Positions 25,097 through 36,900 of a stretch of 64,000 nucleotides of DNA are shown here, piece after piece. The notes below the pieces were generated by a model that was not told where the DNA came from, did no database searches, and saw nothing but the letters and a program-made list of their open reading frames with translations. The DNA is taken from contig NC_079885.1 in assembly GCF_029227915.1 (NCBI RefSeq), forward strand, positions 26,909,001 to 26,973,000, read 5' to 3'. How positions within the stretch are numbered: position 1 is the first letter of the stretch; every line of letters starts with the position of its first letter. This DNA comes from Hydractinia symbiolongicarpus. Its lineage: Eukaryota; Cnidaria; Hydrozoa; Anthoathecata; Hydractiniidae. A program made the position numbers and the translations under genes.

Positions 25097-25439
25097 GGCG
25101 GTGTAGATTAGTGGTTATAGCTGTCTTGCTCTGTGCGGGAGACCGGGATTCGATTCCTCTTGATGGCGATTCAACATGGGCGAGTGAATGTTACCATAGC
25201 TCCAGGTTAACCCAAGCCATGTGAGGGAAATTGGGAAGATGGCACACTGTGTGGGCCGTTGGATGTTGCAGGGAGTTGTCTAATAGAGCACGGGCACTAA
25301 TTGGGTCTGCGTATCTCAAAATGAGCATTAAATACTCTAGGACTCTCCATCTAAGCCATGGCCCCTCCTGGAAATAATAGACAGGGTATATCCATCGATA
25401 TTTGTGAGGCAAGCCATGTAAAATATGCACATCTCTCTA
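25097..25439 (+). mobile_element. tRNA-derived SINE, copy 2
   Basis: Same family and orientation as copy 1 at 23,378, with few differences (for example GGGATTCGATTCC in the B-box area). It has a shorter, decayed pyrimidine-rich tail. It follows the 24,258-24,737 element by about 360 bases. Confidence 0.9.
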
Positions 25440-25572
25440 AGACATCTACTTTGCCTATATTACACACATACACAGACACTTCTTCTAATATTAGAAAGAA
25501 CCTGTCTGTGGTGTGTGATAACTCGAATTATTTGTTTTAGAGATTCTGACTTAGGCCTCAAAAAATATAATT

Positions 25573-25980
25573 GGTTAGCGTCATCCGACCGACTCACTTT
25601 GAAAGCGAAAGTCAAGTTGGGGAGTCGGTAAACTTGTAAAAAATAAAGTGAACAATCTTCGACACGCAACAAAATCCACCATTTACCTTTTCAGCGGTCC
25701 TACGAATTACGGCTGTTGCGTCTGAATGTTATTTCGATAGGGGACTGCGCTGCGCTACTCAGTACTATATTTTCCTGTTTCGCATTTATACGGCAATGCA
25801 AGCAAAAACCATGGGAACAGCGTTGACTGACAAAAATTGAACTTGAAACGGAGGCTAAAAATACAGCTGGCGTACATTTAAAAAGAATAACAAAATATGG
25901 CTGCGAAATATAGTAATTTTTCGGGAAAAATTTTTATCCGACCGACCAACTCACTTTTGTAATTAGAAATGACGCTAACC
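25573..25980. mobile_element. Short inverted-repeat element (MITE-like)
   Basis: The ends are GGTTAGCGTCAT (25573) and its complement ATGACGCTAACC (ending 25980). Just inside each end lies the word ATCCGACCGA..CTCACTTT, present in the same orientation at both sides. The left one can fold into a hairpin (ACCGACTC...GAGTCGGT). The element is about 408 bp and non-coding. Confidence 0.75.
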
Positions 25981-26162
25981 ACCAAACATATTTTCGACGG
26001 TGGCCTTATAATAAAGCAGTTATAGATAGCTATATCTCAAAGTAGTTAAATATCATGGTATTAAATTACTAAATAAAAAAATATCTTTTAAGATTTAGCT
26101 AAAAAAATATTCATAAATGTTGATCCTATGACATCATCATGAAAAATTAAGAAAACAGAAGC

Positions 26163-26214
26163 AACCTGTAGTGAAATATTCAGCACCCCCGAATTATTCG
26201 GCACCCCCTTGGGT
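26163..26214 (+). mobile_element. Putative transposon terminal motif at the edge of the satellite
   Basis: The words GTAGTGAAATATT, then ACCCCC, then GAATTATTCGGCACCCCC and TTGGG lie just before the array. The same sequence in inverse orientation lies at 57,093-57,140. It looks like the end of a transposon family whose inner hairpin resembles the satellite hairpin. Confidence 0.5.
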
Positions 26215-26346
26215 TTTAAAGTATGTCTTTTAGAACCGGCTATTTCTCCGTTATTTCTCTCTTACTCTTACTTGGATCACTAGGCAGCACCCTTAAAGGC
26301 GCTGTCTGGTGCTTGTCTTTGCAATTTGGGAAGTGGTGGGACATAA

Positions 26347-29300
26347 CTTCTCCATTCATACCCGACTTAAGTCACTCTTAAAGTGTTAAGAGACAGTTAA
26401 TGTCTCAAAATGGTAGGGGGTGCCAAATAATTCAGCATTTCGTACCTGAATTATATGGCACCCCCCAAGACTTTCGGTAAACGATGAAGTTCATAAAAAT
26501 TTGATGAGCGCCAGTTAATTCATGCATCCATGCCCGATTTATAAGCCACTTTTGAAGCATAGAGACAGTTAATGTCTCGATATGGGAGGGGGTGCCAAAT
26601 AATTCAGCCTTTAGTAACTGAATTATTTGGCACCCCCAAGATTTTTGGCATATTGATGAAGTCATAAAAATTGGATGAGCGCCACTTAATTCATGCATCT
26701 ATGCCCGATTTAAAAGTCGCTCTTAGAGCGTTAAGAGACAGTTAATGTCTCAATATGGGAGGGGGTGCCAAATAATTCAGCCTTTCGAACCTGAATTATA
26801 TGGCACCCCCCAAGACTTTCGGTAAACGATGAAGTTCATAAAAATTTGATGACCGCCAGTTAATTCATGCATCCATGCCCGATTTATAAGCCACTTTTGA
26901 AGCGTAGAGACAGTTAATGTCTCGATATGGGAGGGGGTGCCAAATAATTCAGCCTTTAGTAACTGAATTATTTGGCACCCCCCAAGATTTTCGGAAAATG
27001 ATGAAGTTCACAAAAACTTGATGAGTGCCAGTTTATTCATGCATCTATGCCCAATTTATAAGTCGCTTTTAAAGCGTTAAGAGACAGTTAATGTCTCATT
27101 ATGGGAGGGGGTGCCAAATAATTCAGCCTTTCGAACCTGAATTATTTGGCACCCCCAAGATTTTTGGCATATTGATGAAGTCATAAAAATTGGATGAGCG
27201 CCACTTAATTCATGCATCTATGCCCGATTTAAAAGTCGCTCTTAGAGCGTTAAGAGACAGTTAATGTCTCAAAATGGTAGGGGGTGCTAAATAATTCAGC
27301 ATTTCGTACCTGAATTATATGGCACCCCCCAAGACTTTCGGTAAACGATGAAGTTCATAAAAATTTGATGACCGCCAGTTAATTCATGCATCCATGCCCG
27401 ATTTATAAGCCACTTTTGAAGCGTAGAGACAGTTAATGTCTCGATATGGGAGGGGGTGCCAAATAATTCAGCCTTTAGTAACTGAATTATTTGGCACCCC
27501 CCAAGATTTTCGGAAAATGATGAAGTTCACAAAAACTTGATGAGTGCCAGTTTATTCATGCATCTATGCCCAATTTATAAGTCGCTTTTAAAGCGTTAAG
27601 AGACAGTTAATGTCTCATTATGGGAGGGGGTGCCAAATAATTCAGCCTTTCGTAACTGAATTATTTGGCACCCCCCAAGATTTTCGGCAAATGATGAAGT
27701 CATAAAAAATGGATGAGCGCCACTATTCATGCTTCCATGCCCGATTTATAAGCCACTTTTAAAGCGTTAAGAGACAGTTAATGTCTCAAAATGGGAGGGG
27801 GGTGCCAAATAATTCAGCCTTTCGCACCTGAATTATTTGGCACCCCCCAAGATTTTGGCAAATGATGAAGTTCACAAAAACTTGATGAGTGCCAGTTTAT
27901 TCATGCATCTATGCCCAATTTATAAGTCGCTTTTAAAGCGCTAAGAGACAGTTAATGTCTCAATATGGGAGGGGGTGCCAAATAATTCAGCCATTCGTAA
28001 CTGAATTATTTGGCACCCCCCAAGATTTTCGGCAAATGATGAAGTCATAAAAATTGGATGAGCGCCACTATTCATGCTTCCATTCCCGATTTATAAGCCA
28101 CTTTTAAAGCGTTAAGAGACAGTTAATGTCTCAAAATGGGAGGGGGGTGCCAAATAATTCAGCCTTTCGCACCTGAATTATTTGGCACCCCCCAAGATTT
28201 TCGGCAAATGATGAAGGCATAAAAATTGGATAAGCGCCACTTAATTCATGCATCTATGCCCGATTTAAAAGTCGCTCTTAGAGCGTTAAAAGACAGTTAA
28301 TGTCTCAATATGGGAGGGAGTGCCAAATAATTCAACCTTTCGAACCTGAATTATTTGGCACCCCCAAGATTTTCGGCATATTGATGAAGTCATAAAAATT
28401 GGATGAGCGCCACTTAATTCATGCATCTATGCCCGATTTAAAAGTCGCTCTTAGAGCGTTAAGAGACAGTTAATGTCTCAAAATGGTAGGGGGTGCCAAA
28501 TAATTCAGCATTTCGTACCTGAATTATATGGCACCCCCCAAGACTTTCGGTAAACGATGAAGTTCATAAAAATTTGATGACCGCCAGTTAATTCATGCAT
28601 CCATGCCCGATTTATAAGCCACTTTTGAAGCGTAGAGACAGTTAATGTCTCGATATGGGAGGGGGTGCCAAATAATTTAGCCTTTAGTAACTGAATTATT
28701 TGGCACCCCCCAAGATTTTCGGAAAATGATGAAGTTCACAAAAACTTGATGAGTGCCAGTTTATTCATGCATCTATGCCCAATTTATAAGTCGCTTTTAA
28801 AGCGTTAAGAGACAGTTAATGTCTCAATATGGGAGGGGGTGCCAAATAATTCAGCCTTTCGTAACTGAATTATTTGGCACCCCCCAAGATTTTCGGCAAA
28901 TGATGAAGTCATAAAAAGTGGATGAGCGCCACTTAATTCATGCATCTATGCCCGATTTAAAAGTCGCTCTTAGAGCGTTAAAAGACAGTTAATGTCTCAA
29001 TATGGGAGGGGGTGCCAAATAATTCAGCCTTTCGAACCTGAATTATTTGGCAACCCCAAGATTTTCGGCATATTGATGAAGTCATAAAAATTGGATGAGC
29101 GCCACTTAATTCATGCATCTATGCCCGATTTATAAGCCACTTTTAAAGCGTTAAGAGACAGTTAATGTCTCAAAATGGGAGGGGGGTGCCAAATAATTCA
29201 GCCTTTCGCACCTGAATTATTTGGCACCCCCCAAGATTTTCGGCAAATGATGACGTTCACAAAAACTTGATGAGTGCCAGTTTATTCATGCATCTATGCC

Positions 29301-32300
29301 CAATTTATAAGTCGCTTTTAAAGCGTTAAGGGACAGTTAATGTCTCAATATGGGAGGGGGTGCCAAATAATTCAGCCTTTCGTAACTGAATTATTTGGCA
29401 CCCCCCAAGATTTTCGGCAAATGATGAAGTCATAAAAATTGGATGAGCGCCACTTAATTCATGCATCTATGCCCGATTTAAAAGTCGCTCTTAGAGCGTT
29501 AAAAGACAGTTAATGTCTCAATATGGGAGGGGGTGCCAAATAATTCAGCCTTTCGAACCTGAATTATTTGGCACCCCCAAAATTTTCGGCATATTGATGA
29601 AGTCATAAAAATTGGATGAGCGCCACTTAATTCATGCATCTATGCCCGATTTATAAGCCACTTTTAAAGCGTTAAGAGACAGTTAATGTCTCAAAATGGG
29701 AGGGGGGTGCCAAATAATTCAGCCTTTCGCACCTGAATTATTTGGCACCCCCCAAGATTTTTGGCAAATGATGAAGTTCACAAAAATTTGATGAGTGCCA
29801 GTTTATTCATGCATCTATGCCCAATTTATAAGTCGCTTTTAAAGCGCTAAGAGACAGTTAATGTCTCAATATGGGAGGGGGTGCCAAATAATTCAGCCTT
29901 TCGCACCTGAATTATTTGGCACCCCCCAAGATTTTCGGCAAATGATGACGTTCACAAAAACTTGATGAGTGCCAGTTTATTCATGCATCTATGCCCAATT
30001 GATAAGTCGCTTTTAAAGCGTTAAGGGACAGTTAATGTCTCAACATGGGAGGGGGTGCCAAATAATTCAGCCTTTCGTAACTGAATTATTTGGCACCCCC
30101 CAAGATTTTCGGCAAATGATGAAGTCATAAAAATTGGATGAGCGCCACTATTCATGCTTCCATGCCCGATTTATAAGCCACTTTTAAAGCGTTAAGAGAC
30201 AGTTAAAGTCTCAAAATGGGAGGGGGGTGCCAAATAATTCAGCCTTTCGCACCTGAATTATTTGGCACCCCCCAAGATTTTCGGCAAATGATGAAGGCAT
30301 AAAAATTGGATGAGCGCCACTTAATTCATGCATCTATGCCCGATTTAAAAGTCGCTCTTAGAGCGTTAAAAGACAGTTAATGTCTCAATATGGGAGGGGG
30401 TGCCAAATAATTCAGCCTTTCGAACCTGAATTATTTGGCACCCCCAAGATTTTCGGCATATTGATGAAGTCATAAAAATTGGATGAGCGCCACTTAATTC
30501 ATGCATCTATGCCCGATTTGAAAGTCGCTCTTAGAGCGTTAAGAGACAGTTAATGTCTCAAAATGGTAGGGGGTGCCAAATAATTCAGCATTTCGTACCT
30601 GAATTATATGGCACCCCCCAAGACTTTCGGTAAACGATGAAGTTCATAAAAATTGGATGAGCGCCACTTAATTCATGCATCTATGCCCGATTTAAAAGTC
30701 GCTCTTAGAGCGTTAAGAGACAGTTAATGTCTCAATATGGGAGGGGGTGCCAAATAATTCAGCCTTTCGAACCTGAATTATTTGGCACCCCCCAAGATTT
30801 TCGGAAAATGATGAAGTTCACAAAAATTTGATGAGTGCCAGTTTATTCATGCATCTATGCCAAATTTATAAGTCGCTTTTAAAGCGCTAAGAGACAGTTA
30901 ATGTCTCAATATGGGAGGGGGTGCCAAATAATTCAGCCTTTCGCACCTGAATTATTTGGCACCCCCCAAGATTTTCGGCAAATGATGACGTTCACAAAAA
31001 CTTGATGAGTGCCAGTTTATTCATGCATCTATGCCCAATTTATAAGTCGCTTTTAAAGCGTTAAGGGACAGTTAATGTCTCAATATGGGAGGGGGTGCCA
31101 AATAATTCAGCCTTTCGTAACTGAATTATTTGGCACCCCCCAAGATTTTCGGCAAATGATGAAGTCATAAAAATTGGATGAGCGCCACTATTCATGCTTC
31201 CATGCCCGATTTATAAGCCACTTTTAAAGCGTTAAGAGACAGTTAAAGTCTCAAAATGGGAGGGGGGTGCCAAATAATTCAGCCTTTCGCACCTGAATTA
31301 TTTGGCACCCCCCAAGATTTTCGGCAAATGATGAAGGCATAAAAATTGGATGAGCGCCACTTAATTCATGCATCTATGCCCGATTTAAAAGTCGCTCTTA
31401 GAGCGTTAAAAGACAGTTAATGTCTCAATATGGGAGGGGGTGCCAAATAATTCAGCCTTTCGAACCTGAATTATTTGGCACCCCCAAGATTTTCGGCATA
31501 TTGATGAAGTCATAAAAATTGGATGAGCGCCACTTAATTCATGCATCTATGCCCGATTTGAAAGTCGCTCTTAGAGCGTTAAGAGACAGTTAATGTCTCA
31601 AAATGGTAGGGGGTGCCAAATAATTCAGCATTTCGTACCTGAATTATATGGCACCCCCCAAGACTTTCGGTAAACGATGAAGTTCATAAAAATTGGATGA
31701 GCGCCACTTAATTCATGCATCTATGCCCGATTTAAAAGTCGCTCTTAGAGCGTTAAGAGACAGTTAATGTCTCAATATGGGAGGGGGTGCCAAATAATTC
31801 AGCCTTTCGAACCTGAATTATTTGGCACCCCCCAAGATTTTCGGAAAATGATGAAGTTCACAAAATCTTGATGAGTGCCAGTTTATTCATGCATCTATGC
31901 CCAATTTATAAGCCACTTTTAAAGCGTTAAGAGACAGTTAATGTCTCAAAATGGGAGGGGGTGCCAAATAATTCAGCCTTTCGAACCTGAATTATATGGC
32001 ACCCCCCAAGACTTTCGGTAAACGATGAAGTTCATAAAAATTTGATGAGTGCCAGTTTATTCATGCATCTATGCCCAATTTATAAGTGGCTTTTAAAGCG
32101 TTTAGAGACAGTTAATGTCTCAATATGGGAGGGGGTGCCAAAAAATTCAGCCTTTCGTAACTGAATTATTGGGCACCCCCCAAGATTTTTGAAAAATGAT
32201 GAAGTTCACAAAAACTTGATGAGTGCCAGTTAATTCATGCATCTATGCCCAATTTATAATTTGCTTTTAAAGCGTTAAGAGACAGTTAATGTCTCAATAT

Positions 32301-32500
32301 GGGAGGGGGTGCCAAATAATTCAGCCTTTCGTACCTGAATTATATGGCAGCCCCTAAGATCTTTTGCAATTGAAGAAATTCATAAAAATTGGATAAGTGC
32401 TTCTTAATTGATGCATCGAAACGCGATTTATATGACACTCCGAACGCGTTAAGAGACAGTTTATGTCCTAAAATTGGAGAGTGTGCCAGATAATTCAGCC
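26347..32500. repeat. Satellite array, about 36 monomers of 171-175 bp, with hairpins in every monomer
   Basis: The word GACAGTTAATGTCTC recurs at 26392, 26564, 26737, 26909, 27083 and so on to 32281, with a decayed copy at 32455. The mean spacing is 173.2 bp. Each monomer has three inverted repeats: a ~20-bp arm pair GGGGGTGCCAAATAATTCAG...CTGAATTATTTGGCACCCCC around a ~10-base loop; GAGACA-GTTAA-TGTCTC; and CGCTCTTAGAGCG or CGCTTTTAAAGCG. Monomer subtypes are ordered: 29853-30892 and 30893-31932 form a repeated six-monomer block of 1,040 bp, and three-monomer periods of about 519 bp occur near 26.9-27.4 kb. Edge monomers (26.2-26.4 and 32.3-32.7 kb) are diverged. Open frames inside are accidental. 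Confidence 0.97.
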
Positions 32501-32719
32501 TTTCGTGCCTGTATTTTATGTATGATGCTTGTCTTTGCAATTCGCATGTGGTCAGTGTAATGCATAGATCCATACCCAATTTTTACGTTACTCTTAAGGT
32601 GTTGACGGACAATGAATTGGTAAAGAGCACCCCCTGCCTCTGTCCCGTGTGCCAATTAACTAAGGTTTCCGTCCTGAAATATATGGCACCCACAAGACGT
32701 TTGCACACTGTCGTTCTTA

Positions 32720-33560
32720 TAAATTATGAGGGTTGTCTTATAATTCTGTATAACCTGATTGATTTTTGCGTTTGGTATTCACATCATCTGCGTGAAATTA
32801 AAATCTGTTTATCTTCACTTTCTTTATAAGATAATTGTAGGATTCCAATTGTTTGTTGCTTTTTAAATAGCGTGAATAAAATTTTTGAAATGGAAAATTA
32901 ACTCTTGGGTTGTTTATTTTAATTTTTTGCCAATTTTTGTTTTGTAAAGTCTTTTAATTTAAATAAAGATTTTAATTTTTAAGCGACAATATAAGTTTGG
33001 CTTTTTCCTCAAAAAATTATTTCTTAAGTTTGCGTTAATCACTATTTGATATGTGAATTTGAACTCAAATTGAACAACTTCCTTATTTAACTTACATTCT
33101 TTCAGAGCTTTGTTAGATAACAAAAACAAGGAGAAAAGTGAGATTTATTGTAGTTCATAAACAGAATGGAGAAAACTTTTCAAAATTAAAAATTTCTACT
33201 ACTAAATATTAAATAATAGATTATGCCGTAAAGTTACATAACTTCAACACACCCAACTCTTTCCAATAAAACAAAAGAAGTTAAATATTGTCTGTTGCAT
33301 AAATCTTCAACATAATTAATTTTAATTGTGCAATAAAAATACCAAATATGTTACTTTGAATTTTACTTATGCTTTCCAAACAAGGGGAGGTACGTTATAT
33401 TTCAGGCATAAACATTTGAAGTTAATTAATCCACTTCCTGTATTCGCTTTATAGTAGTATTTCGTTTAAATTGTGGTTACTTTACACAAAACCAGCCACC
33501 TTTTTAAAAAGATTTGTAGTGATAATGTAGTCACAAAATATGTACAAAGAGTTAATGATT
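32720..33560. other. AT-rich spacer between the satellite and the Ginger-like gene
   Basis: No exon or clear terminal repeat seen. If the gene at 33.6-45.2 kb is a transposon, one terminus should lie here. Confidence 0.5.
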
Positions 33561-36500
33561 TTACAAATTTTTGTTGTTTTTTAAATCTACGCCTTTTTGT
33601 TTGAAACTTTCGAACTGGGCTTGAGAAATGTACACCCTCATTGGATTGATTACTTTGGTTATACAAAATCCCCTGCCCAAGCATTTTTTATCAATATGAC
33701 AATGGATGTTTGTTTCTTTCTTTTTTCCATGCGGCGCCTTTTCCCCTCTAATTAATCGTAGCTTCTTCGTCATTAAACACATGTCAGTGTTTGCAAAGCT
33801 ACCACCACAACCTGTACATTTGCGCATGTAATTGTTTGTTGGTTTTATTATAAACCATCCATCGTCAACTTTTATGTCATTCTTCTAAAGATAACATTAT
33901 AAAGTTAAACGGCAACCTCATATACGCACAAATTTGATCCAGAAGAAATTTGCTTCTTTACTCAAGATGTGATGTTAATGAACCTGGGCAATCGTAAAAA
34001 ATATTTGTCAATTATGTCTTTCATACATACCTTGACTGCTGCGACTTTTTCATTCTAAATATAATTCAGAAAATATGTTTTGTTGTATTTTTAGGTGTTC
34101 AATAATATTTTCCCTTTCCGTAACGGGGAAAATCTCTTAAAACCAAAAGTAAAATCAAAGTTGTCAAGGTTGATACGGTGCAAGTTTTTATAAGAACAAC
34201 TGAACTAAACGAGCCAATAGATTTGTTTCCCGGCTTGACGCAGAGTCTTTAATAAGTGTTTACAGCAAAAGTTTTAATGATTAGGATTTGTTACAAGGAC
34301 TGTGTGAATATTATAAGGCTGATTTCTTTCGTTAGGAGAATTTAATAACACCCTTATTGTGTGTTGCAACGGGGATGAAAGATATACCTTTTGCTTTATA
34401 TAGCCCTTAATTCTGGCATCCAAACTTGTCTTATTTGTAACTGAATGTCAGCTAGTGATTTTTCCTTATATAATTTGGTAGTGGGGGCCACTATGTCCCT
34501 CGTGTGCACAGACTTGCTGGAAGCAATTTTATGATTGAAATGAGTTAATTGATAGGTTAAGAGTGAAAAAAACTAGGCGGCATTTGTTTCTATTATGGGC
34601 GTGGTCCTCAAATGACGTCAGCACTTTCACGGTCAGCAAAAAAGGTTTCAGCTAACTTAAATTGGTGCAATAGGTGAATAGAAAGCAAATGTAAAGCAAC
34701 CTTAAGGTAAGTTTTAAAAAGACGTACATTAGTTTCTTTTACTACAACAACTTCCTCTTCTCCAATACCTTCAACAGTCCACAATTCTTGGTTAAATTCA
34801 GCAGGTGCTACTTTGAGCATAGAACAATTAAACGGCAAATGCCTGTACTCCTTCCTCAAAGAATGGTTTAAACACTGCTTATGATACCATCTTGCAGGTG
34901 AGCAAGTATCACAGCAAACCTATTAAATAAAGCGACACACTTTTACACAATTTTCGATAAAATAAAAAACGATATTTACCAGGTACCGACAACACAGAGT
35001 TACAAACGCCATACCCAAGAGTCAGTAGGCTTTCCTTGAACCTTCGGCCCTTCTGCTTTGCCACATGCTCTGCAGATTTCACCGCACCATTGTTCTTGAC
35101 CTAAGCATATTAATGTCTTAAAATTCATTTTCTAAAACAACACGTGAGGTGAAAATAAACTCATCGTACCTCCTTCTTCGACCAATCTTTTTACAATATG
35201 TTGTCTGTAAACTTGGACGTTTTCTATTTTCCATACTTTGGGCACTTCTTCATTTTCTAATATCAGGCATTCTGCAAACTAAATGAAAGCATTGTTGTTT
35301 AAAATTTATTTGAATATGTAGTTATTTGAAAAACAGAAGTATACTTACTTTTAGACAAAATATGCCACACGAAACGCTATCCTGTTGTCGTGCATGTGGC
35401 ACAATTTCGACACGAAAGCTTTCGGCAATTCCATATTTAGCAGAAAGATACAAACTAAAAAAGTATAAAATATATAATTGTAGGACGGCCTTTTAGAGTA
35501 AAAATATAGAAAAATACTTTTTAATTTGTAATCCATTGTCTACTTACTTCCATTGTTGTTTCACCTTAACGATTTCTTTAGACAATTCTCCCATTGGATT
35601 GATATAAATTATTGTTGCTGCAGATGGAATAACAACCTGGATGAAAGGTACCAGCTGTTAGAAGTATGTTAAAACAAATTAATACATTGTACAAATAAAT
35701 CGTTAATAAATAAGTAAAGGTTTGGTACCGACAGCGTCCAGTGATACCCCGCACAGCGGCAGCCAACTATTAAATCATATTTTGATATGTCACGCTACAA
35801 AACACAAACAGATATCTTATCATCATCACATGTTGGATTTATGCTGTTTGTAAATTTATGGACTACTTAGTAGGACAAAGTAGAAAAAAAATTTTTTTTG
35901 CACAAATTTTTATCCATCCACTCTAACAATTTGGCTCCAATTGGTTGTTGTCATACACAAGAGATAATATGACATTGTAAATCAAGGCCGTAGCGGATAC
36001 AAAAATTAGGGGAATTTTTTAAGATTTTTACCTCTTATTATGGGTAAAGACGCATCCTCTGCACAAGTGTGCGCCTCTACCCCTACCCCTTAAGCCGCTA
36101 TGCCATTAGAAAGAAGAATACATAGTCGCAATGATTTTTGTTAAATGTTTATGTTAAAGTTATTCTAACATGCTAAATAAGATATGCTTATTGGTACATG
36201 CAACTTCTTTCTCACGCTCGTTTTTACTTTGCAATATCAGAGTAATGTGATAATTTAAAATTGTCTATTTAAAAACTCTCTGCATGAAAAACAAAGTTTA
36301 ACTTCTAACTAAGACAAATTTATATGTGGAAAGGGTAAAATGAAACTTAGCCCAAATAATGCGTAAACAATATCTACCACTCACCTGTTTAATTTTTGAT
36401 ACGGATGTGTCAAATATATAAGTCATCTCTCCTGGAGTAATAATCTTTACACTCTGTGAAAAAAAATTATTTAGTCAATTCATTTAAGAAAGTTTGCAAG

Positions 36501-36704
36501 TTAAAAAGAAGGATTTCCAAATCGCTACCTTATTTTTGCTTTCCCGGGCAAGTATTTGCAAATATATGTAAATGACTTCGTCATTTACACTGCTGTGCAA
36601 AGCGTCCTTTAGCAACACATCGGTCAATGGCAGGCTTGCAAATTCAGGAAATCGACTTATGATAATTTTCTTGCTCTCAATAGAAGACTTTAACGCAAGC
36701 ATTT
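33561..36704 (-). CDS. Ginger-like gene, 3' part: Ulp1-like cysteine protease, PHD finger and Cys/His-rich C-terminus
   Basis: Ten exons in phase: 36529-36704, 36385-36453, 35729-35794, 35548-35636, 35349-35454, 35170-35278, 35015-35100, 34728-34919, 34031-34054 and 33561-33884 (stop). They give about 413 residues. The protease part runs from VNDEVIYIYLQILARE through GYHWTLS (catalytic His), TIIYINPMG and RQQDSVSCGIFCLK (oxyanion Gln and nucleophile Cys), the C48/Ulp1 layout. The residue expected to be Asp after the His is Asn in YINPMG. The next exons encode a PHD-type finger (CRACGKAEG...CCDTC...WYHKQC) whose last cysteine pair shows only one Cys (PFNCSM). The terminal exon has CTGCGG, NIHCHIDKKC and no recognised name. 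Likely roles are SUMO or ubiquitin-like cleavage and chromatin binding. Confidence 0.85.
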
Positions 36705-36900
36705 CTAAACGCAAATTATATGACATTATATGACAGTAAAACGAACATATATGACATTGGCTTTGTTAAAATGTTCTGTGTAAAATAAACATACTTATTA
36801 ACGCAGTGGATTAAGACAATATTCTCAATATATAAATACATCAAATCATAATTTTCTCTTTATTTTATAAACTGGAACATTATAAGTAATGCACACTTAC

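Noticed and set aside
26432-26698. 88-codon minus-strand frame within the satellite
   Set aside because: It is an accidental frame in one pair of satellite monomers and is not kept open in neighbouring monomers.
26347-32500. CRISPR array, because of regular repeats with palindromes
   Set aside because: The whole 173-bp unit repeats with no unique spacers, and the genome is eukaryotic.
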